The notes beneath the pieces were generated by a model. It saw only the letters and a list, made by a program, of their open reading frames with translations, made no database searches and was not told where the DNA came from. A program made the position numbers and the translations under genes. From Uranotaenia lowii (taxonomy: Eukaryota > Arthropoda > Insecta > Diptera > Culicidae), in the NCBI RefSeq assembly GCF_029784155.1, contig NC_073693.1, positions 221,167,770 through 221,231,769 of the forward strand: DNA of 64,000 bases, read 5' to 3'. This document shows, in pieces, positions 23,677-34,857 of the stretch (within the stretch, counting starts at the first letter, position 1; each line of letters opens with the position of its first letter).

Positions 23677-24997
23677 TATCAGTTTTCATTTTAGTTCGGA
23701 ATGATTCAGTGTTCCACATACATATTTCATAAAATTATTTTCTTGCAAAAAGCAAATAATTTGGCAGTTTGAGACGTTTTTGAGCAGAGTTACACCTCTT
23801 TTTGACCAAAAAAGATATTAGATTTTCAATGTTCTTGTATATTTTGTTTGAATTCGCCTGAGGAACGAAGCATTATGTCACAAGTGTTAAGCTTTCAATT
23901 CTTTTCACATTAAACTTTTGCTTAAAATTTCCTACGCTGGAATATATGTCTTATGTAAAAATTATATCGAAAACAAGCTGCTGTCGAAATATTAGGTCTC
24001 ACCCCTGATACAAAATAAAATCTTATATTCAAATGATTAAAGTTCAACCCTGTCCTATTCACTATTTTCTACATTTTCACGAATCTTTAGTTGAAAGGAC
24101 AAGGTCACTACTAAAGTTTTCCATTGTTTTGTATTAAAAAACATTTTTTTTAAACATATCTTTGGATTTGTACAAAAAATTATAACGGCATTTATAAAAT
24201 AGCTATATACTTTCCTGTAGTCTGAAGATTTTAAGTTTTGTAGACAAATCTTCATTCAAGTTGACAAGCTGATTTGATATATGTTTCGATGTATTTTTTT
24301 TACAAACTATACATTTTTTTTCTAGAACTCTATGAAAATTCTAGAAAATTTCACAGTGGCTGAAATGTACTACATCATAGTTTAAAGATCAATGTAACCG
24401 GACTTATTTTTGCAAAATTGTTGAAATTGGGGAGCAAAACAACGAATAGATACAAAATTCGTTTGAACCATGTTTAAAAGGTTAGAACCATGGTTCAAAA
24501 AACTATGCAAACCTATCAGTTTGATACGGAAAGACTAGGTGTTAAAAGACGCCGAAGTATTTGTCATGATTTTTAATCGGTTAACAAGTTTTAAGATACA
24601 ATTATTAGAAATTTGAGGGCCTTTACATTGATTTTTTTTATTCACTATGATTTTATGTTAAAAAACGCGTATATTAAATGGGAAAATCTTTATTTATAAC
24701 CGGGAAAAAATCGGGCAAAAACCGGGAAAAACTTTGGAATTTCAAAACGAAAAATCGCTAGCAACCCTGGAACAATGAAAACTCAAAAGTGATCTCCGGT
24801 GATGCCAGAAATTGTTATGAGGCCTCTATTGAAGTTTCAAATGATTTTTTTTTTCAATACGTTATATCTCCGAAATAAAAACATCTACCTAATCCAAACT
24901 TAAAACGTGATTTACATTGAGAATAATGAACTGATTCAAACACAGTTTTTGTTTTTTATGTGCAAGCCGATCTGAGGAGTTTTGCCATCCATGCATA

Positions 24998-25333
24998 AAG
25001 GGTGTCCACGATGAAATTGCAACATACAAAATTGATTCGCAAAATTCGAGTTTTCGTCCGATTGCCACCAAATTTTCAGGGATTGAAAACTCTAGTGGGC
25101 ACTCTAGTTTACATCCAAAAAACGGTTGATTCACAGATTGTGCAGAATTTTATGGCCGGGATTAAGGCGAAGGTGCGGGCATTTGCGTATGGACTGTAAT
25201 TAAAATACGAGTAAAATTTTAAAATGAAGTTTAATAGTTATTTTTCAATCCCTGAGAATTTGGTGGCAATCGGATGAAAACTCGAATTTTGCGAATCAAT
25301 TTTGTGTGTTGCAATTTCAACGTGGACACCCTT
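24998..25333. mobile_element. 336-bp mariner-type MITE with a transposase C-terminal remnant
   Basis: The ends AAGGGTGTCCACG and CGTGGACACCCTT are inverted and flanked by TA (24996-24997 and 25334-25335). The inverted arms continue for about 95 bp (GAAATTGCAACA, TTGATTCGCAAAATTCGAGT, CCGATTGCCACCAAATT). The plus-strand frame 25002-25199 ends VQNFMAGIKAKVRAFAYGL-stop, which resembles the C-terminus of mosquito mariner transposases. The element therefore looks like an internally deleted mariner that kept the end of its gene. Confidence 0.8.
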
Positions 25334-28300
25334 TATACAGGTAGCGCGCACTTCTAACAGCGTTGGAGCAAAAGTTCTAATCAAAACAAGTTTGAAACTC
25401 CATTTTTTTTAAACTTTGTACAGAGTTTGCAACCAATAATCTAAGTATCATATATTTATTGCAATATCACAAATAATGTGAATGTACAGAGTTTTCATCA
25501 CATTATTGTATTGTTAAGCTGACAAAATTACAATACGTTTTGATTGACTATTTTATGATTTTCGTTTGGAAAATGAGAAAATAATACACATTTTGAACGA
25601 AAAAATGTAGCCTTAAATAACTGTTACCATTTTCTTTTAATCTGCAAAAAAATATGTGTTTTAAGACACAAAAATGAACATTTTGGAAAAATCTAAAGAC
25701 CCCCGGCGCAAATTGTTAGATTATTTAAAAAATAGTACTCTCAACCCCTAGTATACATAACTTCATAGTTTAATAAAAAAAGCAAAAAAAAAAAATTTTT
25801 TATATGTATTTTTTTTTTTATTTTAATTTTAACCGTTAACCCTTTCCGGAAGAGCGCACGATTATGGTTTAAGAATCCTTATAATATAAATAAAATTTGA
25901 TTCTCCATATTTTGTTATCGTCAATCGTTTCCCCGTTATTCGACATTGACGTCGATTTTGATGGTCTTAAATTGTAGGTGTTTCTCGCTTTTTTTTTTGT
26001 AAAACTGTACTGATTTTTTTTCTTCAAATAACAACCATTTTTGCTACCTTAATGCAAGTTTTTCTCAACAAATTTGTAGCTAACACGTGTTTAACTATCC
26101 TCCAAACTGCTGAATCTCAGAAACTACGTAACGCCTGTAATTGAAATTTCGCATAGTGATATGAAAAATTCTATTGATTGGATACAAAATTACGCAAGGT
26201 ACAATATTTTAGGGTTGGACCGAAAATTGCAATTTTCATAGAATTTTGGGCAGGTCATGGAAACAATTCCTTTTCTGTCCACCAATCAGTTAATAAATTT
26301 CTGTCAAAGGCAATAATAAAAATGATTAATTATAATGTGTTTTAAAATAAGAATCCCTCGATATTTTTCTAAACTTTTGATTGAAAATGATTTACTGGTT
26401 ATTGAATAAATATATTATATAGTATGACTTTCATATGCAAACATTCGTCCGAAATTCTAAAAAAATCGCGGTTTCGGTTCATGCCTGAAAAACTCTATCT
26501 CGTGTAAGTTTCGACAAGCAATCGATAAAATTCCTCATAAACTTCACACTTTGAGCTGAGCTTTATATTTCAACAATCACTTGGGTATTGCAATTTGAAT
26601 GATCAAAGTTCAAAAAGTTCAATTTTAATAGAATTATTGTAATTAGACTGTATGTAAAATTTGAACAAAAAATATCTTCAGAGTTATGGAAGTTCAAAGT
26701 TAAAGTGACAGTGCGCTTGCTTTCCATTTCTATATAGAATAGTAAACCTCCGATTCTGGCATGCGTGCCAAAACAAGAAAAAATAGTAATAAAAAAAAAT
26801 GATTTAAAATTGTCATAAATTGACGATAAATGACAATTAGTACAATGATATATTTTTAAGTAAAATATGGAGAAAAAAATGGATTAACAAATTTTCTCGT
26901 TCGATATTGGCACGGTCCGATTTTGAAAATCCAAGGTGCTCAGGAGTTTGCCAAAATCGTCCTGTCCTATATGTGTGTGTTCGTTTTTTAAAGATGTCTT
27001 ACAGTTATCTGATTCGGTTTGCAACTATCGTTTTATTGTTGGTCACGTTGGGAAACATATCTTTAAGTAGTTTAGGAATAATTATCACTTTGATGTATTC
27101 TCCTAATTTATTTCAACACTCTGGCTCCAGAGACAATTTTCTCTGGAGCCACTTTTTTCAATCTTATATACATATTCAGAACGAGAGTCTTCTAAATGTT
27201 GTCTGTTTAACCATGTGAAAAAAACGGTTCAATCATCCGATAACTGAACAGTATCAAGTAGCTCGATAAATTACAAAAATTATATTGGAATCAAATTTCG
27301 CTTTCCAGTGTGCGTGTGTCTGTGTGTATCGCTGTCTGTTTCCTACACACACAAAAGCCTCGCCTTTCTATTTTTAGCCCTATCCCCCCTCCTAGGAAAT
27401 TTTTGTTCTCAATATTGCAGGTTGATTCGATTCTCTTTTCCCGATGTGTCCCCATCATCGTCGATGAAAGCTTTAGATCTGAAGCATCATTATTGTGAGC
27501 AATTTGTAGGAGAAAAAGCCTCCACTCGCCCCCACACTTTGACTTGTAGTAGGTACATCTGATCCGGATGGGAGGTGATTTCCATGTCTTCCGGTTCCCT
27601 AACCTTTTTCCACTTGTGCGCTTTGCGCTGAACCTCGTAATAACAGGAAAATTGTCATGGAACATTCAGTCTCCGGTTGCTGCAGTTTAAACAATTTCTA
27701 AAATCGATGAAGCTTCCTAATGGAAACACCAACAAACAACCATGCTTAACTTCTTGGACCGGATAATTTCAATCAACTTATTCTTATTCTTGGCACTCGC
27801 TCGAGCGCACTTGAAAAGGTTCCTCTTGAAGGGGAGCATAAAAGTTGTTGTCCTGTTGCTATCAGAGTTCGAGCTCTAGTTATCGTCGTCGATGGTAGAC
27901 GAAGCACAAAATATCTTCGATGAAGATGAAGCGCCTTAATTGAATCATCTTCTTTCGAGGCATTCAAAAAATTGGGAAAACCGTAAGCACTCAATCATGA
28001 AAGGATGAGTAGATTGCGACGCAACAAATTATAAGGATAACTTCAAGATTTTCAGTATTCTTTATAAACGAAAAGGATCATGGCTTTTCGAAGAAACGAA
28101 TTCAACAGTTCAAAGTTACAACGATGCCGTCAAAGGGATAGCATTCAAACAAAAATAGTTTATATAAAGATTCCCAACTCTTATGAAAACCGGGAGACAA
28201 AAAAAATAAGCGCCACCATCAAATATGACGGCAGAAATGCAACTAAAACACAGTGAACACTGTTAGCAGAAAAAACTCATGTTAATCAGTTTTTATCACA

Positions 28301-29799
28301 CGGTGGGACACATGTACTCAATTGAGAGTTATTAAGCACAGCAATCAAAAGTCCCATTAACAATAACTAATTTGTGCACTCAAAAATCTCCAGTGTCAGA
28401 AATGAGGGTGTGGATTATTTTATGCGCAGCCACAAAATGGGACTGCACACTTTAGATCTGTGGATTGTGACATTTGTGCTATATTTCAAATCAGTACCTA
28501 TTGAAATTAGTTTTTTTTTTAAATTTTTCTACTCGCTAACCGCTTTTTGTGACAGCAAAAGATTGCACAATATTCAAATTAAAAAAAAAATATATATATA
28601 TATCAGCATGATTGTTTCACTTTGAAGAAGACTCAAAATTTGCAAAATTAACAAAATTAATAATAAAATAATATTCTTCAAAATTTAACACGACACTTCA
28701 GATAAAGTAAAATGCCACAGTTTTATAAGTTGATCCAGCTGTTTCTATCATGCAGCACTTTGAGTATTGTGTTTTTCTAACTTTTTTCTTGCAGGCCATT
28801 TAGCTAAATTTAGTTCTATGTACAAATTTAACAGAGTAAATAAAGGTAGCGGTACACCTCAGGTGAAAATGAAAAATCTTCTCTAGCCAGTAACTAAAAA
28901 TAGTTGAAAGATGAATTTTGAACTGGTCTTAAAATCTCCTAAGATGTTTTAATTTCGATTCCTCTGATTTAACCGTAGGAATGTTATCACATTGAGGGAA
29001 TCAAAAAATAAAATCTTAAGAAGTTTTAAACACTGAGACTGGCTTGAAATTCAACTTTTCACTGTGTTCTTAAATTATAAATTGTAAAGTATTCTTAAAT
29101 TATTATTTTCTTTATACACTTTTTTTTATTCATTGCTGATATAAATAATCAAATTAAAAACATTGTGAACGTTAATGTTTTCATTATTATTTTAACTGTT
29201 TAAGTTTGAGTTTTTTCACAATCGATGAATCTGAATGCGGTTAGCTCAATTTTACTGAGTCAGTAGCATTTGTTTCTGCAAAATTTAATCAAATTACTTC
29301 AGAGTGCATTTTGAATAATTTTAAATTTATTGAAAACATATCAGAGTGCATCATGATCTGCACGCTCGTATCATTAAACACAATTTGTGAGAAATGTTGA
29401 CCTTTTCCGTCAGCAGGTGGTGCTGATGTTTGTAGAAAGAATGTCTGTTGGAATTTATATGAAAAATGTCAAGAGCTGGGTATCTTTATATCTACTATCT
29501 TTGATTCAAAGCAATGGTCTCATTCAAACGAGAAATCTTGCTGCTATCCTATCCCACTTCTTCTTCCTACATATTTTTTTTATCGATTGGCCGTTGGTCA
29601 TTGGTGGGTGGAGTGGAGCAAACATTTTAAAACTGCTGAAGGAGTCTTATTCATAAAATATGCACTCAACAAATGCAGCTAGCAGTAGGTAGACGCTAAC
29701 TGGCTTGGTTGAAGACATTGACTGCTGATTGTGTACGATTCTGTACCGCATCTAGGGTTGTTGAAGAGAATTTCACGAAGTTTTAAGTAAATTTAAAAA
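25334..29799. other. AT-rich stretch without recognised genes
   Basis: No convincing exon was found. It includes a perfect 12-bp hairpin at 27122-27151, microsatellite TA at about 28595-28605 and moderately GC-richer patches (27300-27650 and 27770-28000) whose open frames are not recognised. It is probably intron or upstream DNA of OGT, because the OGT exon to its right is internal. Confidence 0.45.
27122..27151. other. Perfect 12-bp hairpin
   Basis: TGGCTCCAGAGA (27122-27133) pairs exactly with TCTCTGGAGCCA (27140-27151) around a 6-base loop. The stem is GC-rich in an AT-rich setting. It is too short for a microRNA precursor as it stands. Confidence 0.6.
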
Positions 29800-29925
29800 A
29801 TGGATATTAAATCGCCAAAGGAAACTGAAACACCTACTTCGAAATGTGTAAATTATTTAAAAACCCACCCATCGATAACTTTGGAAGATTTAATTGCAAT
29901 CTTAGATCAACCCAAGAACAAATAA
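29800..29925 (+). CDS. Possible 41-residue small ORF upstream of the OGT exon
   Basis: A frame from AAAAATGG (favourable start context) encodes a short hydrophilic then amphipathic peptide: MDIKSPKETETPTSK, followed by CVNYLKTHPSITLEDLIAIL and a basic end. It lies 70 bp before the 3' splice site of the OGT exon. I do not recognise it. Composition is protein-like, but a frame this short can arise by chance. It could be an independent small gene, part of a TE, or an unspliced alternative first exon. Confidence 0.25.
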   Translation: MDIKSPKETETPTSKCVNYLKTHPSITLEDLIAILDQPKNK

Positions 29926-29995
29926 ACTTGATTGGTATTGATTGAATAGCAGTTTGATGATTAATAATTTTTCTAATTTGCATTTTTTTTTGCAG

Positions 29996-32460
29996 AGCTG
30001 TTGCCGCCTACCTGAGGGCTCTAAATCTGTCCCCCTACAATGCGGTCGTTCACGGAAATTTGGCCTGCGTGTACTACGAGCAAGGTCTCATCGATTTGGC
30101 CATCGACACCTATCGCCGGGCCATCGAGCTGCAGCCAAACTTCCCCGATGCATACTGCAATCTGGCGAATGCCCTCAAGGAAAAGGGTCAGGTCCAGGAG
30201 GCCGAAGATTGCTACAACACAGCCCTCCGGCTGTGCCCTAACCATGCCGATTCGCTCAATAACTTGGCTAACATAAAGCGCGAACAAGGCTACATCGAAG
30301 AGGCGACCAGATTGTACTTGAAGGCCCTGGAAGTGTTCCCAGAATTTGCTGCAGCCCATTCGAACTTGGCCTCGGTTTTGCAACAGCAGGGAAAACTAAA
30401 TGAAGCTCTGTTACATTACAAAGAAGCCATTCGCATCCAGCCGACGTTCGCTGACGCGTACTCAAATATGGGAAATACGCTCAAAGAGATGCAGGACGTG
30501 GCAGGAGCTCTGCAGTGTTACACCAGAGCCATCCAGATCAATCCAGCCTTTGCTGATGCGCACAGTAATTTGGCCAGCATCCATAAGGACTCCGGCAACA
30601 TTCCGGATGCGATTCAGTCATACAGAACGGCACTCAAACTCAAACCAGATTTTCCCGATGCATACTGCAACTTGGCACATTGCCTACAGATCGTATGCGA
30701 TTGGACAGACTACGAAGTACGCATGAAAAAGCTAGTGGCCATTGTTGCCGATCAACTCGATAAAAATCGTCTTCCATCGGTTCATCCGCATCATTCGATG
30801 CTTTACCCACTGTCACATGATTTCCGCAAAGCTATTGCGGCCCGACATGCTAATTTATGTCTGGAAAAAATCAATATCCTGCACAAACCGCCTTACAAAT
30901 TCCCTCGCGAGTTGAGCGGTCGACTGAGGGTTGGTTATGTAAGTAGTGATTTTGGAAACCATCCGACATCGCATCTGATGCAATCGATTCCCGGAATGCA
31001 CGATAGATCGCGCGTAGAAATATTCTGCTACGCACTTAGCCCTGACGACGGAACGACGTTCCGGAGCAAAATCTCTCGAGAAGCCGAGCATTTCATTGAT
31101 CTTTCGCAGCTCGCTTGCAATGGGAAAGCTGCTGATCGAATACATGCCGACGGAATCAATATTCTAGTGAACATGAATGGTTACACAAAAGGAGCAAGAA
31201 ATGAAATCTTCGCTCTCAGACCCGCACCAGTGCAAGTCATGTGGTTGGGCTACCCGGGAACCAGTGGTGCCAGTTTCATGGATTACATCATAACTGATTC
31301 GGTCACATCTCCGATGGAACTAGCGGATCAGTACAGTGAAAAACTTGCCTACATGCCGCACACTTATTTCATCGGCGATCATCGACAAATGTTCCCACAC
31401 TTGAAAGAACGCGTAATCGTTAGTGGTAAACTGGCTAATCAGTTGGCTGACAACGTTGCAGTGATCAATGCAACCGATCTATCACCACTAGTGGAAAACA
31501 CCGACGTCAAAACGGTGCGTGAAGTGGTTCTTGCAAACAAACCAGTCGAAATTCAGCACAAAGTCGTCGAGCTTCCAACGACCACACCAGTCGAAACAAT
31601 GATCGCTTCTGGACAGATTCAAACGTCACTCAATGGGGTGGTTGTTCAAAATGGCTTGGCCACAACACAAACGAATAACAAAGCTGCTACCGGCGAAGAG
31701 GTTCCGCAGAACATTGTCGTTACTACCCGGCAACAGTACGGTCTACCTGACGACGCCATAATCTATTGCAACTTTAACCAACTTTACAAAATCGATCCCC
31801 ATACTTTGACCTGCTGGGTGAATATTTTGAAGGCAGTTCCAAATTCTGTCCTTTGGCTGTTGCGGTTCCCTGCTGTTGGAGAAACCAACATCCAATCCGC
31901 CGCTCAACAGCTTGGACTTGGCCCTGGTCGTATCATCTTCTCCAATGTAGCCGCCAAGGAAGAGCACGTGCGACGTGGACAGCTAGCAGATGTGTGCCTC
32001 GATACACCACTCTGCAACGGACACACCACATCAATGGATGTACTTTGGACAGGAACCCCTGTCGTTACACTTCCGGCAGAAACACTGGCATCGAGGTAAG
32101 CAAAATTATAATATTACGAGAAAAAAATCAAGCTATACAGATTCCAGAGGCCATCTCTTTTAATCGTTTTACTTTAATTTCCATTGCAGAGTGGCCGCGT
32201 CTCAGTTGGCCACCCTTGGGTGCCCGGAACTAATAGCACGGAACCGCCAGGAGTACCAGGACATCGCCATCAAACTGGGTTCCGATCGGGAATATCTGAA
32301 GGCAATCCGAGCCCGGGTATGGGTGGCACGCAGCGAGAGCCCACTGTTCGATTGCCGACAGTATGCCCACGGCTTGGAAACGCTATTCTACAAAATGTTC
32401 GAGCGATTCAGCCGTGGTGAACGGCCGGACCACATTTCGGCCAAGGATATGGTCAAATAA
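29996..32460 (+). CDS. Ogt: UDP-GlcNAc:protein O-GlcNAc transferase, 3' part (TPR + catalytic domain)
   Basis: OGT adds single O-linked GlcNAc to Ser/Thr of nuclear and cytosolic proteins; the Drosophila orthologue is super sex combs. Two exons are in the window: 29996-32095 (after TTTTTTTTGCAG) and 32190-32460, joined by a 94-bp GT-AG intron that splits an Arg codon. They encode 789 residues. Residues 1 to ~240 are tandem 34-residue TPRs (for example [17 protein letters not shown]). The catalytic region follows: [17 protein letters not shown] near residue 307 with the conserved His, [22 protein letters not shown] near 593 with the UDP-binding Lys, and [16 protein letters not shown]. The protein ends SAKDMVK. 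By comparison with the human enzyme, about 230 N-terminal residues (earlier TPRs) lie on exons outside the window. The internal spacer around [11 protein letters not shown] differs from the vertebrate version, as usual in insects. A poly(A) signal AATAAA is at 32718. Confidence 0.97.
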
Positions 32461-34857
32461 TTATTTAAAAAAAAAAATAACAACTAGTAGTGTCTTTTCC
32501 GCGCATACATTGTCTTTTTCACACTTTCCCAATTTGAATTTGTTTAACGTGAAAGCAGGCAACTTTCAAAAATTTATTTTACGATATTCTTATTTATTCG
32601 ATAGGTTTCCCATTCAGAAACTGTTGAAAAGGTGAATGATTTAAATCAATGGAAATAGTGTTCATTGATGCAAAGATTATTTTAGTGATATTAAAGATCA
32701 TAAGTCAGAATTAGTGTAATAAATACTCTAAGTAAATGTTATCTTCTATTGTATGTTTTGACACTAATGAAAACTATCCAACCGGTTGCATTGAGCTCAA
32801 CCGACATTATGAGAAGATTATGATTTACATTTTCCGTATGACTCTTAGCAATGAACCTACACGTTAGTAAACATTTTAAGCAAACCCCGATTCTGATTCG
32901 CTCCGCTTCTTGTAGATAGCGATTCAATTCTGATGATGTGCATTTTATTAGTTTTTCAACATGACAGATTTGATCAATAGACAGGAAAAATGAAAAGGAA
33001 ACCAATATCCTAATACATTGAAAATCACACAAACGCCAAAATATTGGAATCGGTACCTACTCGTGGGTACCGCCAACCTTACAACTGGTAAAGCACGATT
33101 AATAATATTGTAAATAAATTTGTTTCTGTAGATAAGACGTTTCTTCAAAGATTAAAACAATCTATTTACTATGTATAGAAAGTAGTACGAATTTGAAATA
33201 AAATGTATGTTAAATTGACACTGCTTTGCTGGTTTATTCGAATATCACATGCCTATTATCATAAGAGCAGCAACAGAACATTTATTCACTCATTTTTCTT
33301 TTTTATACCATGTTTTGATAAAAGCGCAGAACTCGCAGCGCAGCGCAGCGCAGAGAATTTAGAAAACTCATCAACCTTTCATTGAAATGAATGTAACAAT
33401 AACATAATTTTTTGATAATTCCAACAGATGGATATGAGATTTGAAGACAATGACAGGTGTTAATGAGCATAAGTTTACGTAACACACTTTGAAACCCATG
33501 ACAAACTTTTGTCCACTATAGAATGGTTAGAAGTTATGCCGATAGGCGACACTATTTCCATCCACGCAACAGGGCTACTTAGGCGCGGTGCGTGACGTCA
33601 GATGAATCAATATAAGATCGGTTCGCTTGGCTCTTGGAATCGTTTCATACCAAAAACCTCCCTTGGGATGGGCTTCAAGAACCCGATCAAGCCTGTCCGA
33701 AGACTTCCTTGACCTAGTAATTAAGTTCTTATTGTAACTTCAAGGTTTTCGTAAATAAAAATCACAATTACAATTACAAGATACGTTTTTCGTCTGGAGA
33801 ACCTACGGAAGTAATGTGAAATTTTGAGGGTTTTGAGTTATACAATTATTGCAGGTCACGCGCCGTGCACACGAAACCCAAATGACCTGGCAAAATTTTC
33901 TCAAAGAAAAACCATTTAAAAAAAAGCTTCAAAATGTCGTTAATATTAATTCTTGAAAGAATCCAACAACATTCCAATGTGTTAAAAAAGGTGACTTTAA
34001 AAATCTTTAGTTTGTATTTAAAAGAAAATACATTATTTTGACGAAGCGTGCTGTCCGTCGATGATGACGTTAATGATGATGACAGTTGATGATAACGACG
34101 ACGGAATTTTTGTTTTGGTAGTGCGCAAGAGTTGCAGAATCAATGAAATCCCGTTTTGTTGTGTTCGTTGGCGTATAAATTCCTCTGTCAACCGTGTGCC
34201 CTTTTTCCCATTTTCCGGCTGCTAATAAAGGACGGGGCTGTTTTCCCATTTTCCAATATAAGGTGAGTGTGTTGTGTAAGCTTTTCCCGTGTACGAATAC
34301 ATGTCGCGGGACTCTGCTCGGTCTATCATAATGGTATTGGTACGAGTTTTCCGAAAAATATGCTGAAAAAGGATACACCAAAAGTTTTCTAATAATTGTC
34401 TAATCGCCTTTCATTGAAAGAAAATTTAAAGATTTAATCCTTAATTAGTGCCGCAGAATCGAAATTATTTGTACGGATTTGTCGAGTCAACAATCCTTTA
34501 CAAAGCGCTATAGTTATCGCTGTATTCGAGCATTACGCCGAGGTTTGGAAAAAGGATAAATTCAATTCAGTCAATACGCACCACCAGAAACCGAGTTTTC
34601 CATTTTGCGAATAGAATATGGTTGAAATGTATATCGCGCGTACAAAGTGAAAATTGCCAAAAATGCCTTCCTACCGCAATGCCATTTATCGACGTTGTGG
34701 GCTGCGGGCTGACCAACAACAGTTTGGCGAAATGCTGAAGAAATGAAAGAAAATCGCAAGTTGGATTGCCAGCTTTTCCGTAATAAAATCGGTAGTTTTC
34801 TTGTATGGTCAGATGTGTAATGAACTGCAGATTCGGATTACGTCCACCCAATAAAGT
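32461..34857. other. OGT 3' UTR and OGT-Syx6 intergenic region
   Basis: AATAAA occurs at 32718, 33113 and 33197, any of which may end the OGT mRNA. A GCAGC-rich microrepeat is at about 33336-33352. A possible solo LTR lies at 33460-33780. The last few hundred bases before 34858 should hold the Syx6 promoter and 5' UTR; I see no clear core promoter motif. Confidence 0.5.
33460..33780 (+). mobile_element. Possible solo LTR or LTR-like promoter segment
   Basis: TGTTAATG near 33458 and ATTACA near 33779 could be TG...CA ends. Inside lie a CGTGACGTCAG motif, a TATA-like AATATAAGA near 33609 and AATAAA near 33754, in the order expected for an LTR. No target duplication or second LTR is visible, so this is tentative. 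Confidence 0.25.

Larger units (their letters stand above)
20783..24769. mobile_element. 4 kb composite DNA element, CAGGGTTGCTAGC ends
   Basis: CAGGGTTGCTAGC (20783-20795) and GCTAGCAACCCTG (24757-24769) are exact inverted repeats. GAATAA precedes and GAACAA follows, a 6-bp duplication with one difference. ACCGGGAAAAACTTTGGAAT occurs just inside both ends in the same direction (about 20798 and 24721). This matches the design of the element at 15781. It contains later insertions: a pogo-like MITE (23280-23676) and a pair of direct repeats (21777-22113 and 22917-23252). A GC-richer patch at about 22305-22470 ends in AATAAG/GTAAGT, which looks like a splice donor, but I cannot link it to a gene. 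Confidence 0.7.

Noticed and set aside
27122..27151. microRNA precursor
   Set aside because: The stem is 12 bp with a 6-base loop, far shorter than a microRNA hairpin, and the flanks do not pair.
27291..27665. 124-codon minus-strand frame
   Set aside because: Low-complexity start and no recognised domain; overlapping plus-strand frames of similar length suggest chance.
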